From: Clostridia bacterium
Lineage (GTDB): Bacteria; Bacillota; Clostridia; Oscillospirales; CAG-382
DNA length: 8,315 nucleotides
NCBI GenBank assembly: GCA_017959195.1
Contig: JAGDBE010000132.1
Location: 1-8,315, forward strand
Reading direction: 5' to 3'
Shown here: piece after piece, positions 1 to 6,535 of the stretch
Layout of the letters: every line of letters starts with the position of its first letter
How positions within the stretch are numbered: the first letter of the stretch is position 1
Position numbers and translations under genes: made by a program
The notes under the pieces: model-generated
The model's database searches: none
Seen by the model: only the letters and a program-made list of their open reading frames with translations
What the model was told of the DNA's origin: nothing

Positions 1-429
1 GAGATGGCATTTCGAGCAGTCGTGAACGCAGTTTTCGGGAGCGTTTTCCGCTGCTTTTTCGGGATCGGTCGTATATTCTTCCGCGCCGATATATGAAGAA
101 ATCGTCATATTCACCGCGGTCATAAGCATATTAAGGTTTTCTTCCGCTTCGTTGTACGCCTTCATTTCGGGTATTTCGGAAATTTCATTATAAAGCGTTT
201 CCATACGCGACGAAATTACGTCGAGAACGTGTTCGTCGGCGTCTTCTTTTTCCTTTTCTATATCAAATACCGACTTTTGGATTTTGAACTCGTCGAGTTT
301 CGCTTTAAGGTCGGCATTCTGCTTCATCGCGTCGCGCGTTTCGCAGAAATTCTTATATTCATCGCTCTCTTTGAGCGCGTCTCCGAGCTGTCTTGCAATT
401 TTGATGATTTCGTTACTCGTTTCAAACAT
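1..429 (-). CDS. YlbF/YmcA family protein, C-terminus cut by window edge
   Basis: Reading from ATG at 429 gives 143 residues with no stop before the window edge, so the gene is partial. The start MFETSNEIIKIARQLGDALK, the long charged helices, and a second helical block (about 75-115) ending in a YxGAEE-like turn resemble the YlbF/YmcA (Ric) family. Those small helical proteins work with YaaT in Bacillus in RNA processing (RNase Y) and in competence, biofilm and sporulation. The visible end carries cysteines 134, 138 and 141 (CVHDCSKC). Cysteines in Ric proteins are known to ligate Fe-S clusters, so this tail may be a ligand site; that is inference. The RBS (AAAGGC, about 437-441) lies in the 16-nt gap after miaB. 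In Bacillus ymcA also follows miaB, which supports the call. I cannot tell a YmcA orthologue from a YlbF one, so no symbol is given. Confidence 0.8.
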   Translation of the reverse strand, partial: MFETSNEIIKIARQLGDALKESDEYKNFCETRDAMKQNADLKAKLDEFKIQKSVFDIEKEKEDADEHVLDVISSRMETLYNEISEIPEMKAYNEAEENLNMLMTAVNMTISSYIGAEEYTTDPEKAAENAPENCVHDCSKCHL

Positions 430-445
430 ATTTTTGCCTTTCTGT

Positions 446-1876
446 TTATATCATTTTTCCCGTAAGCATTGTTTCGCTCGACGAAGTAATCAGTACGTCA
501 ACGAACCTGCCGTATATATTATCATTTCCGTTATACGTGAATTTTACAAGCTTGAATCCGCTTGTTTTTCCGAAATAGCAACCAGATTCATTCTTTTTTG
601 TCTCGCAAAGCACCTTTTGAACGGTATTTTCATAGGATTTATTGATTTTTACTATTCTTTCGCGGTGCTGTGACAAAAGTTTCGACATGCGCTCGTTTTT
701 CTGAGCGTCTGTTATATTGTTTTCCATTTTTTCCGCAGGCGTGCCTTTACGCGGAGAGAAAATAAAGGAATAAATCGAATCATAGCCGATTTTATCGCAC
801 ATAACAAGCGTTTTTTCAAAATCTTCGTCGGTTTCTCCCGGAAAAGCGACGATTATATCCGTTGTAAACACGATATCGGGAATCGCTTTTTTGAGTTTTT
901 CCGCAACTTTCGTATATGCGTCGGTTGTGTATTTTCTATTCATTTTGAAAAGAATTTCATCGCTTCCCGACTGTATCGGAAGATGAAAATGCCGCTCTAT
1001 TTTTTTATGTGTTGCGATAACGTCAATAAGTTCGTCGGACACGTCTTTCGGATGCGACGTCATGAATCTTACAATAAATTCGCCGTCGAGTTCCGCTATT
1101 CTCTGCAAAAGCTTTGCAAAAGATACTTCGCCTTTATCGCTTCCGTATGAATTTACGTTTTGTCCGAGAAGCGTTATTTCTTTATATCCGCTTTCAATGA
1201 GATTTTTCGCTTCTTCGACGATAACGTCGGCGTCTCGGCTTCGCTCTCTTCCTCTGACGTACGGAACGACGCAGTAGGTGCAGAAGTTATTGCAGCCGTA
1301 CATTATCGAAATCCACGCTTTTATATCGCTCATTCGCTTTACGGGAATTCCCTCAACCAAAGGATAATTGCTGTCGTCAACGTAATATCTGCGTCTGTTT
1401 GTTTCAAGAACGTCGCAGAGTATTTCGGGAAGTCTGTGAAGCATATTCGTGCCGGCAGCAAAATTTACGTACGGGTAATTATGCTTTATTTCATCAACCC
1501 TGTGTTCCTGATTCACCATACAGCCCCAAAGCCCTATGATGATATCGGGATTTTTTTCTTTTAAGTGCTTTAACTGCCCCGTTTTTGAAAACGCTTTCAG
1601 TTCGGCGTGTTCCCTCACCGCGCAGGTGTTGAAAATTATAAGGTCCGCGTTTTCAATGCTGTCTGCCTTTTCGTAACCGAGAGAAAGCGCGCTTCCCAAA
1701 AGTCTTTCGCTGTCCGCTTCGTTCTGCTGGCATCCGAAGGTCTGAATAAAGACGTACAAAGGCCTTTTTTCTCTGCTTATTTTTTCGTTTATTATCTTTC
1801 TTACGCGCTCGGCATACTTATTCTGATTTTCGATATTTGAAGTATCTTCACACAAAGTATTGTTTATATTTTTCAT
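446..1876 (-). CDS. miaB: tRNA-2-methylthio-N6-dimethylallyladenosine synthase MiaB
   Basis: MiaB is a radical-SAM methylthiotransferase that adds a methylthio group to C2 of i6A37 in tRNAs reading UNN codons. The 476-residue protein has the full three-part layout. The N-terminal UPF0004 domain carries cluster cysteines 49 (QTFGCQQNEADSE), 85 (FNTCAVREHAE) and 119 (GLWGCMVNQEH). The radical-SAM domain has the CxxxCxxC triad at 195, 199 and 202 (YGCNNFCTYC, then VVPYVRGRERSR). A TRAM domain for RNA binding covers about 408-476. The YCVVPYVRGRERSR signature and the overall fit favour MiaB over the related MtaB and RimO. It starts at ATG 1876, overlapping the hslO stop by four bases (ATGA), which implies translational coupling. 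The first 35 residues are a poorly conserved extension common in Firmicute MiaB. Both Fe-S sites look intact, so the enzyme should be active and oxygen-sensitive. Confidence 0.97.
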   Translation of the reverse strand: MKNINNTLCEDTSNIENQNKYAERVRKIINEKISREKRPLYVFIQTFGCQQNEADSERLLGSALSLGYEKADSIENADLIIFNTCAVREHAELKAFSKTGQLKHLKEKNPDIIIGLWGCMVNQEHRVDEIKHNYPYVNFAAGTNMLHRLPEILCDVLETNRRRYYVDDSNYPLVEGIPVKRMSDIKAWISIMYGCNNFCTYCVVPYVRGRERSRDADVIVEEAKNLIESGYKEITLLGQNVNSYGSDKGEVSFAKLLQRIAELDGEFIVRFMTSHPKDVSDELIDVIATHKKIERHFHLPIQSGSDEILFKMNRKYTTDAYTKVAEKLKKAIPDIVFTTDIIVAFPGETDEDFEKTLVMCDKIGYDSIYSFIFSPRKGTPAEKMENNITDAQKNERMSKLLSQHRERIVKINKSYENTVQKVLCETKKNESGCYFGKTSGFKLVKFTYNGNDNIYGRFVDVLITSSSETMLTGKMI

Positions 1877-2766
1877 TTCGACGATGCCTTTTCGAGAAGT
1901 TTTTTCAAATCCCCGGGAGTGTATTTATATATTTTATCGCAGAACTGGCAGGAAACCTCGATATCTTTGTTTTCCTCAATCATAAGCGAAAGCTCTTTCT
2001 TTCCGATACTTATCAAAGCGCGGTCGACGCGGTCCTTTTTACAGTCGCACAGATACGAAACCTTAGCTTCATCAAATATATCGAACTCTATGTCGCCCAA
2101 TATGTCTTTCAAGTATTCTTCGTTTGTCTTTCCCGTTGAAAACAGTGTGGAAACGGGAACGGCGTCCTCAATTCTCTTTTCAAGTCTGTCTATAAAAGAG
2201 TCCTCCGCGCCGGGCAAAAGCTGAATCATATAACCACCTGCGGAAAGGCATGAATAATCCTTGCCGACAAGCACCCCGAGAGCGCAGACTGTGGGAATCT
2301 GTTCGCTTTTTGCGAAATATTCGGTTATATCTTCCGCAACCTCGCCCGAAACGATGGGAGTCATTCCGACATAGGGCTCGTTTTTGCCTTCTTCTCTGAT
2401 GATATAAAGGTTTCCGTTTCCTATTGCGCCGGCAACGTCGAGTTTACCCTTTGAATTGAGCGGTAAATCTGCCTGCGGGTACTGAACGTAGCCTTTCGCG
2501 TTGCCGTAGTAATCGGCAACGGCAAGAACCTTACCGCAAACGCCGTCTCCGTCGAATGATACGGTAACGGTATCCCCTTTGTTTTTGAGCATTATTCCTA
2601 TCATTGACGACGCGGTAAGCGTTCTTCCCAGGGCGGCGGAAGCCGTCGGCGAAAGGCGGTGATACTTTATTGCGTCGTTTACCATATTTTTTGAGTTTAT
2701 GATAATTATTCTTGCGCTGCCGCAGGTCGTCATTGCTCTTGTAATCGTATTTTCGTTATGAAGCAT
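1873..2766 (-). CDS. hslO: Hsp33 redox-regulated molecular chaperone
   Basis: Hsp33 is a cytoplasmic holdase: in the reduced state a C-terminal zinc site keeps it off, and oxidation plus unfolding releases zinc and exposes the client-binding surface. The 297-residue protein has the N-terminal core (AMTTCGSARIII, TASAALGRTLTA, FDGDGVCGKV, PLNSKGKLDVAGAIGNG) and the redox switch C240-x-C242 ... C273-xx-C276 with 30 residues between, as in the family. The start is set at ATG 2766 (MLHNENTITR). The open frame extends nine codons to a TTG at 2793, but those codons contain the GGAAGAG ribosome binding site, so the longer start is unlikely. The gene begins five bases after the methyltransferase stop and its stop overlaps the miaB start. 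An extra cysteine pair at 161 and 173 is not part of the switch. The identification is firm. Confidence 0.97.
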   Translation of the reverse strand: MLHNENTITRAMTTCGSARIIIINSKNMVNDAIKYHRLSPTASAALGRTLTASSMIGIMLKNKGDTVTVSFDGDGVCGKVLAVADYYGNAKGYVQYPQADLPLNSKGKLDVAGAIGNGNLYIIREEGKNEPYVGMTPIVSGEVAEDITEYFAKSEQIPTVCALGVLVGKDYSCLSAGGYMIQLLPGAEDSFIDRLEKRIEDAVPVSTLFSTGKTNEEYLKDILGDIEFDIFDEAKVSYLCDCKKDRVDRALISIGKKELSLMIEENKDIEVSCQFCDKIYKYTPGDLKKLLEKASSK

Positions 2767-2771
2767 TGATT

Positions 2772-3539
2772 TTATTTCTCTTCCTTTTTGCAAAGATAAA
2801 ACAGTCTGTCGTCAGTATTTTCGCTTCCTTTTGAAAAATCAAGGCCGCAAAATACCGAAACGTCCTTAAATCCCGCTTTATCCAGTGATTTTAATATCGT
2901 TTTTTCGGTAAACATTTTCTCTCCGCTTACCTCGTCGTATCTGTCATAACTTCCGTTTTCATTTTCGAAGAAAAACGAAAGATAAAAATCGCATCTTTTG
3001 GTTTTTGTATTGTAATAATTCTGCCATGCAAGCAAAACCATTTCGTCTTCAAGAATATATGCGTTATCCGCATAGACGGTTTCGAACTTTTTCTTTGTGC
3101 TTATGTCGAAAATAAATAATCCGCCGTCATCGAGCGCGTTATATGCGCTTGAAAACGCTTCTTCAAGCTGCGCATTTGTTTTCAGGCAGTTTATGCTTGA
3201 TGCCATACATATTATCGCCTGGGGATTTGTATAAAGTTTGAAGTCGCACATATCCTGCAAGGTAAAGCGTATATTTGAAATTCCCGCGTCATACGCCTTT
3301 TTGTCGGCTTCAGACAACATATCTTCAGATATGTCAAGAGCGGTAACGTTATACCCTCTCTTTGACAGTTCTATTGCAAGATTTCCGGTGCCGCAAGCCG
3401 TTTCGCACACGTTTTTTACGGGTTTTGACGCTTTTTCAAAGCATTTTTCGTAAAAATCGCACCATTCGGTGTAATTTATTTCCGTATTGAGCAAATCGTA
3501 TGCTTTTACAAAATATTTTCCGTATCCTTCGTTCTTCAT
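2772..3539 (-). CDS. class I SAM-dependent methyltransferase, substrate unknown
   Basis: The 255-residue protein has the seven-strand Rossmann methyltransferase pattern. Motif I for SAM binding is ETACGTGNLA (46-55), followed by the acidic end of strand 2 (TALDIS, D69), a motif II-like LQDMCDF (95-100), a strand-4 segment IICMASSINCL (109-119), and DDGGLFIFDIS (137-147). The N-terminus (YFVKAYDLLNTEINYTEWCDFYEKCF) is typical of the small YqeM-like Firmicute group whose substrates are mostly unknown. I start it at ATG 3539, with GGAAAG eight bases upstream. The longer frame to TTG 3584 would run through the promoter and the probable transcription start. It is the first gene of the probable operon with hslO, miaB and the YlbF-family gene. 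Context hints at, but does not show, an RNA or cofactor substrate. It is cysteine-rich (C27, C33, C45, C49, C98, C111, C118, C183, C231, C250). Confidence 0.88.
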   Translation of the reverse strand: MKNEGYGKYFVKAYDLLNTEINYTEWCDFYEKCFEKASKPVKNVCETACGTGNLAIELSKRGYNVTALDISEDMLSEADKKAYDAGISNIRFTLQDMCDFKLYTNPQAIICMASSINCLKTNAQLEEAFSSAYNALDDGGLFIFDISTKKKFETVYADNAYILEDEMVLLAWQNYYNTKTKRCDFYLSFFFENENGSYDRYDEVSGEKMFTEKTILKSLDKAGFKDVSVFCGLDFSKGSENTDDRLFYLCKKEEK

Positions 3540-3554
3540 ATCCGCATCTTTCCA

Positions 3555-3571
3555 ATGATAATTTCTATCAT
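3555..3571 (-). repeat. 17-bp dyad at the probable operon start site
   Basis: ATGATA-gaaat-TATCAT read on the minus strand is a perfect 6-bp inverted repeat around a 5-bp spacer, starting 3 bp downstream of the -10 box. That is the position of a repressor operator or a small 5'-end hairpin. It resembles no operator I can name with confidence, and in A/T-rich DNA it could be chance. Confidence 0.35.
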
Positions 3572-3574
3572 AAT

Positions 3575-3603
3575 ATTTTATCAAAAGTTAGTTGTTTTGT
3601 AAA
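3575..3603 (-). promoter_or_regulatory. sigma-A promoter of the methyltransferase-hslO-miaB operon
   Basis: On the minus strand TTTACA (3603-3598) and TAAAAT (3580-3575) are separated by exactly 17 bases. Each hexamer is one base off consensus. Transcription would begin near 3568-3570, leaving a leader of about 30 bases before the ATG at 3539. The placement supports the short start for the methyltransferase, since the TTG alternative overlaps the promoter. No other promoter was seen between the tightly packed downstream genes. Confidence 0.72.
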
Positions 3604-3640
3604 GTAAAAAATCTTTAAAAATGAGCACGCAACAGTTTTC

Positions 3641-3680
3641 GACAAGTCAAAATTCATTTCGGTAATATAATGAACTTGTC
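3641..3680. repeat. imperfect 12-bp stem upstream of spoIVB
   Basis: Two 6-bp arm pairs nest. GACAAG (3641-3646) pairs with CTTGTC (3675-3680), and TTCATT (3653-3658) pairs with AATGAA (3669-3674). The right arm is continuous while the left has a 6-base bulge; the loop is 10 bases. A perfect TATAAT (3666-3671) sits at the loop/right-arm junction. The element lies between the divergent promoters, not in either proposed transcript. It may be an operator-like site or chance. Confidence 0.35.
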
Positions 3681-3719
3681 CGCTTTTCAAAATATAACAG
3701 ACAATAAAGTTTTTTCAAC

Positions 3720-3749
3720 GCATATAAACATTGAGAAAATCAAATATTA
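3720..3749 (+). promoter_or_regulatory. candidate sigma-G (or sigma-F) promoter of spoIVB
   Basis: GCATA (3720-3724), an 18-base spacer and AATATTA (3743-3749) fit the forespore consensus (about GHATR, then CATWHTA), with one mismatch at the first base of the -10. Transcription would start near 3756, about 50 bases before the ATG at 3808. Known biology supports this, as Bacillus spoIVB is a sigma-G gene. The match is short and in A/T-rich DNA, so it remains a candidate. Confidence 0.45.
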
Positions 3750-3807
3750 TAAAGTGAAAAATGCGCGAAAAAAACAATGCGCAAATATAACGGAAAGGAA
3801 AATTACA

Positions 3808-4959
3808 ATGAAATACCGGCAAAATATACCGAAAAAACTGAAAATTATTTCAATTATCGCATTCTCTGCGCTCGTTCTTGCGAACGTCGTTTTATCACAT
3901 ACAATTTCTGAAGGTTTTACGTCAAAAACAGTCATTAATTCCGTTTTTTACGAGGATATAGCAAGTAAAAACGGATATGGCGAAAACTTATTCGAGGAAA
4001 ATTATGAGACCATAAGCAGCGAAGGCTTAAAGCTCGTTCCCTGCGGAGACGTTTTCGGAGTGAAGTTCTTCACAAAAGGCGTTATAATTATCGGAAACAC
4101 CGATATCGAAACAAAAGACGGCTTTATTAATCCCGCCGAAACGTCGGGGCTTAAAAAAGACGACATAATAACAAAAGTAAACGGAAAAGAAATTAATACA
4201 GTTGAAGAACTTGCAGGCATAATAGAAAAATCAAACGGAAATATCCTGTTTGTGGAATATACAAGAAATGAAAATGATTACAATACCGAATTAAAGCCTG
4301 TACTGTCTGTTTCCGACAACAAATACAAGACGGGTATCTGGGTAAGGGACAGCACCGCGGGAATAGGTACGATAACCTACTATAATCCCGAAAACAAAAG
4401 TTTTGCGGGGCTTGGCCACGGAATATGCGATATAGATACCGGCTCTCTTATGCCGCTGCTTCGCGCGACAATCGTCGACGTTGACATAACGGAAATCACA
4501 AAGGGAAAATACGGAACGCCCGGCGAACTAAAAGGAATATTCGACACTCTTCAGAAAGGGGTTCTTATTAAAAACTCCGACTTCGGAGTTTTCGGAATAC
4601 TCGACAAATATCCGGATTCTCTTTACGGCGCGCTTGAAGTCGCCTCAAAAAACGAGATTAATCCCGGAAAAGCTTCCGTTCTTGTAAACGCAGACGGAAA
4701 AGGTATAAAAGAATATGAGGTTTTCCTTTCCAAAATTGACAAGTATTCCGACGGAACGAAATGCTTTTCGGTTGAAGTAACGGACGAAAAACTCTTGTCG
4801 CTTACCGGAGGAATAGTTCAGGGTATGAGCGGAAGCCCGATAATTCAGAACGGAAAACTAATCGGTGCGGTAACGCACGTGCTTGTAAACGACCCTACGA
4901 AGGGATACGGAATATTTATTGAAAATATGCTCTCTAAAATGCCCGATTTAACTGTTTAA
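3808..4959 (+). CDS. spoIVB: SpoIVB sporulation serine peptidase (family S55)
   Basis: SpoIVB is made in the forespore, crosses into the intermembrane space and cleaves SpoIVFA, releasing the SpoIVFB protease to process pro-sigma-K. The 383-residue protein has an N-terminal membrane/signal segment (about 11-31), a PDZ domain (about 78-165; SGLKKDDIITKVNGKEI) and an S55 peptidase domain. Catalytic candidates are H204 (GLGHGICD), D326 (VTDEKLL) and S341 (QGMSGSPIIQNGKLIGA). The spacing D326 to S341 is 15, as between D363 and S378 of Bacillus SpoIVB. The C-terminal VTHVLVNDPTKGYGIFIENML is the family signature. ATG 3808 is chosen because GGAAAGGAA (3792-3800) sits seven bases upstream. The in-frame ATG at 3670 lacks an RBS and would add 46 atypical residues before the signal segment. 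The gene is monocistronic and converges on the vanY-like gene with no intergenic base. It marks the host as an endospore former. Confidence 0.97.
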   Translation: MKYRQNIPKKLKIISIIAFSALVLANVVLSHTISEGFTSKTVINSVFYEDIASKNGYGENLFEENYETISSEGLKLVPCGDVFGVKFFTKGVIIIGNTDIETKDGFINPAETSGLKKDDIITKVNGKEINTVEELAGIIEKSNGNILFVEYTRNENDYNTELKPVLSVSDNKYKTGIWVRDSTAGIGTITYYNPENKSFAGLGHGICDIDTGSLMPLLRATIVDVDITEITKGKYGTPGELKGIFDTLQKGVLIKNSDFGVFGILDKYPDSLYGALEVASKNEINPGKASVLVNADGKGIKEYEVFLSKIDKYSDGTKCFSVEVTDEKLLSLTGGIVQGMSGSPIIQNGKLIGAVTHVLVNDPTKGYGIFIENMLSKMPDLTV

Positions 4960-6273
4960 TCAGATTCCAACTCCGTTCTGTTCACAGAACTCTTCAAGGC
5001 ACAGACCGCTCTTCATTATCTTTTGTGCATAATATCTTCCGACGTAGCGGTAGTGCCACGGCTCAAATATAATACCGGTAATATCCGATTTATCCTTCGG
5101 GTATCTGAGAATAAAACCGAAATCGGCGCAATGACTTACAAGCCATTTATATACGTCTTTGGATTCAAACTGCTGGGACGCGGCGGGCAGATTATGCAGG
5201 TCGGCGCAAAGTCCGCTCTGATGCTCGCTCGTTCCGGGAATGGCGATTTGAGCCGCGGTTTTTGCATAAGCGGTATTATAATCGTAATACTGCCTGAATG
5301 AATTCAAAGAATTATTGAAAAGCTGCGACTGGTAGTCGTAGGAGCGGTATGCGCTGGTAACGGAAACGTCTGTATATCCGTTAGCCCTCATTTCAATAAA
5401 CATGGCTTCAAGCGCCTTTGCGGCATATTCCCTCATCTTTTGCTGAGCCCTGTCGTTTCTTGTATCAACAACGCCGCACAGGTCGCCCGGCACGTAATCG
5501 GCGCCGAGAGGATGAGCAGTATTTATAAGGCGGATATATTCTTCGGAATCTTCGGGATTCATGTACATTTCATAAGCCGAAAGATCTGCCAGAAAATCAC
5601 TTTCCGGCGAGGCCTGTAAAACGTAAAGCGATTTGTCGAGAGGGTTTGTCGGCAGATTTCCGGTACTTTTAAGAATCTTTTCTTCATTTGAAAATTCTAT
5701 CGTATAGTCGATTTTTTTACCGTTTTTACTTATATTCAGCACAATTCCGTCAAAAGTGTTTTCAAAGAACTCTACCGGAACGTAAACGTTCGCGTCCTTT
5801 GCGGAAAAATAAATGTTATGTCCGAGAAACTTTTTATTTCCGTTAATTTCGACGATATCCGTTCCGATATTGAATCTGACTTTGTCGCCGTTATCGAATG
5901 CTGCGGTCATTACGTTCACGTCGCCTACAATTTTATATCCGAGCTGCTGAGAAAAATCGCCAAGGGAAAAATAACATTCGTTTTCGTAAACCGAAAAATC
6001 GTTTACCGCATGCTTTTTGCCGTCGATTAATGTTGAAAGAGTGAAATTGAGTTTGTCCGGAGATTTGGAAAAATCGCGTGAAAGAGCAAATACCATTACC
6101 GCGGCAAACAATACGACGCCGAAAAGAGCAAGAACAAACGCCTGCATGAATTTCAGCATAGCTGCGGCTTTTCTTCTTTTTTTCTCTTTCGCCATCTTTC
6201 TTTTATTAAGTTCCATGAACGCTTTATCGCGCTCATTATATTCATTTTCGTAATTATTGCGCCTTGCGGACAT
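4960..6273 (-). CDS. membrane-anchored VanY-type D-Ala-D-Ala carboxypeptidase with stalk domain
   Basis: The 437-residue protein begins with a charged cytoplasmic tail (1-40, rich in K/R), then one transmembrane helix (about 41-64, no cleavage site seen). An outside domain at about 76-195 (YFSLGDFSQQLGYKI, VYVPVEFFENTF, KIDYTIEF) resembles the copper amine oxidase N-terminal-like stalk common in Clostridia. The C-terminal M15B VanY domain (about 245-425) has the zinc set H351 and D358 (GTSEHQSGLCADLH) and H407, with catalytic E404 (FEPWHYRYVG), plus the SAYRSYDYQ substrate loop. It should trim terminal D-Ala from peptidoglycan peptides at the cell surface. GGAGG seven bases before ATG 6273 fixes the start. 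No VanRS or VanHAX genes are near, so a housekeeping or sporulation wall role is likelier than vancomycin resistance. That is inference. Confidence 0.93.
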   Translation of the reverse strand: MSARRNNYENEYNERDKAFMELNKRKMAKEKKRRKAAAMLKFMQAFVLALFGVVLFAAVMVFALSRDFSKSPDKLNFTLSTLIDGKKHAVNDFSVYENECYFSLGDFSQQLGYKIVGDVNVMTAAFDNGDKVRFNIGTDIVEINGNKKFLGHNIYFSAKDANVYVPVEFFENTFDGIVLNISKNGKKIDYTIEFSNEEKILKSTGNLPTNPLDKSLYVLQASPESDFLADLSAYEMYMNPEDSEEYIRLINTAHPLGADYVPGDLCGVVDTRNDRAQQKMREYAAKALEAMFIEMRANGYTDVSVTSAYRSYDYQSQLFNNSLNSFRQYYDYNTAYAKTAAQIAIPGTSEHQSGLCADLHNLPAASQQFESKDVYKWLVSHCADFGFILRYPKDKSDITGIIFEPWHYRYVGRYYAQKIMKSGLCLEEFCEQNGVGI

Positions 6274-6305
6274 CTCTTTACCTCCGGATACGTAAACTTA
6301 CATAT

Positions 6306-6314
6306 ATTATATCA
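6306..6314 (-). promoter_or_regulatory. extended -10 promoter of the vanY-like gene
   Basis: On the minus strand TGATATAAT (6314-6306) is a perfect TATAAT with the TGn extension. No good -35 lies 16-18 bases upstream (about 6328-6335 reads A/T-rich), which is tolerated by extended -10 promoters. The start would be near 6299, about 26 bases before the ATG at 6273, with GGAGG between. Confidence 0.6.
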
Positions 6315-6480
6315 TAAATATATAAAAAATAAAGTGTTTTTTACTGATTTTACCAATGTTTTTTCTTCCCCGCCGCATTATTTTTTTACGAAAGTCAAAT
6401 TATTCAAAATAAAGAGAATAGCGTTGAAAAATAATGAAAACATACTTAAATTTTAAAATTCACGCCATTTTTGTTTGTAG

Positions 6481-6497
6481 TTTGACTTTATTTAACT
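6481..6497 (-). promoter_or_regulatory. CtsR box A (distal)
   Basis: Minus-strand AGTTAAA-TAA-AGTCAAA (6497-6481) is the heptad-N3-heptad layout of CtsR operators (RGTCAAA-N3-RGTCAAA) with one C-to-T change. It shares base 6497 with box B. Confidence 0.7.
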
Positions 6498-6513
6498 TTG
6501 ACTTTTGTTGACC
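6497..6513 (-). promoter_or_regulatory. CtsR box B, overlapping the ctsR -35
   Basis: Minus-strand GGTCAAC-AAA-AGTCAAA (6513-6497) is a near-perfect CtsR operator with one mismatch in the last base of the first heptad. It covers the ctsR -35 hexamer TTGACT (6498-6503), so bound CtsR would block RNA polymerase. Confidence 0.85.
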
Positions 6514-6526
6514 TTTTGCGTATACT
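6498..6526 (+). promoter_or_regulatory. sigma-A promoter of the ctsR-mcsA-mcsB operon
   Basis: TTGACT (6498-6503), 17 bases, then TATACT (6521-6526) is the best-spaced vegetative promoter. The overlapping TATAAT at 6526-6531 would need a 22-base spacer from this -35, or 12 from TTGACC at 6508. The start is expected near 6533, between boxes B and C. Confidence 0.75.
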
Positions 6527-6535
6527 ATAATCAAA

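Noticed and set aside
2767..2793. Longer hslO from a TTG at 2793
   Set aside because: The extra nine codons contain the ribosome binding site of the ATG at 2766, no RBS precedes the TTG, and Hsp33 proteins do not carry this extension.
3540..3584. Longer methyltransferase from a TTG at 3584
   Set aside because: The TTG lies inside the promoter spacer, upstream of the predicted transcription start, and lacks an RBS.
3670..3807. Longer spoIVB from the ATG at 3670
   Set aside because: No RBS, 46 residues unlike any signal region, and the strong GGAAAGGAA site and typical signal segment belong to ATG 3808.
4975..4990. GTTCTG-ttca-CAGAAC hairpin as a bidirectional terminator
   Set aside because: The stem is only 6 bp and no T-run follows on either strand.
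4960..6273. Vancomycin resistance cluster
   Set aside because: Only a VanY-type peptidase is present; no VanHAX, VanX or VanRS partners occur, and such peptidases are common housekeeping enzymes.
6416..6451. Second upstream ctsR promoter (TTGAAA-N16-TTAAAT, or a sporulation-type GAATA...CATACTT)
   Set aside because: Matches are weak or wrongly spaced in A/T-rich DNA; nothing else supports them.
6449..6460. 12-bp palindrome AATTTTAAAATT as an operator
   Set aside because: Pure A/T palindromes of this size are expected by chance in such a spacer, and its position far from either -10 is uninformative.
6508..6531. TTGACC with TATAAT as the ctsR promoter
   Set aside because: The spacer is only 12 bases. 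TTGACT (6498) with TATACT (6521) has the correct 17.
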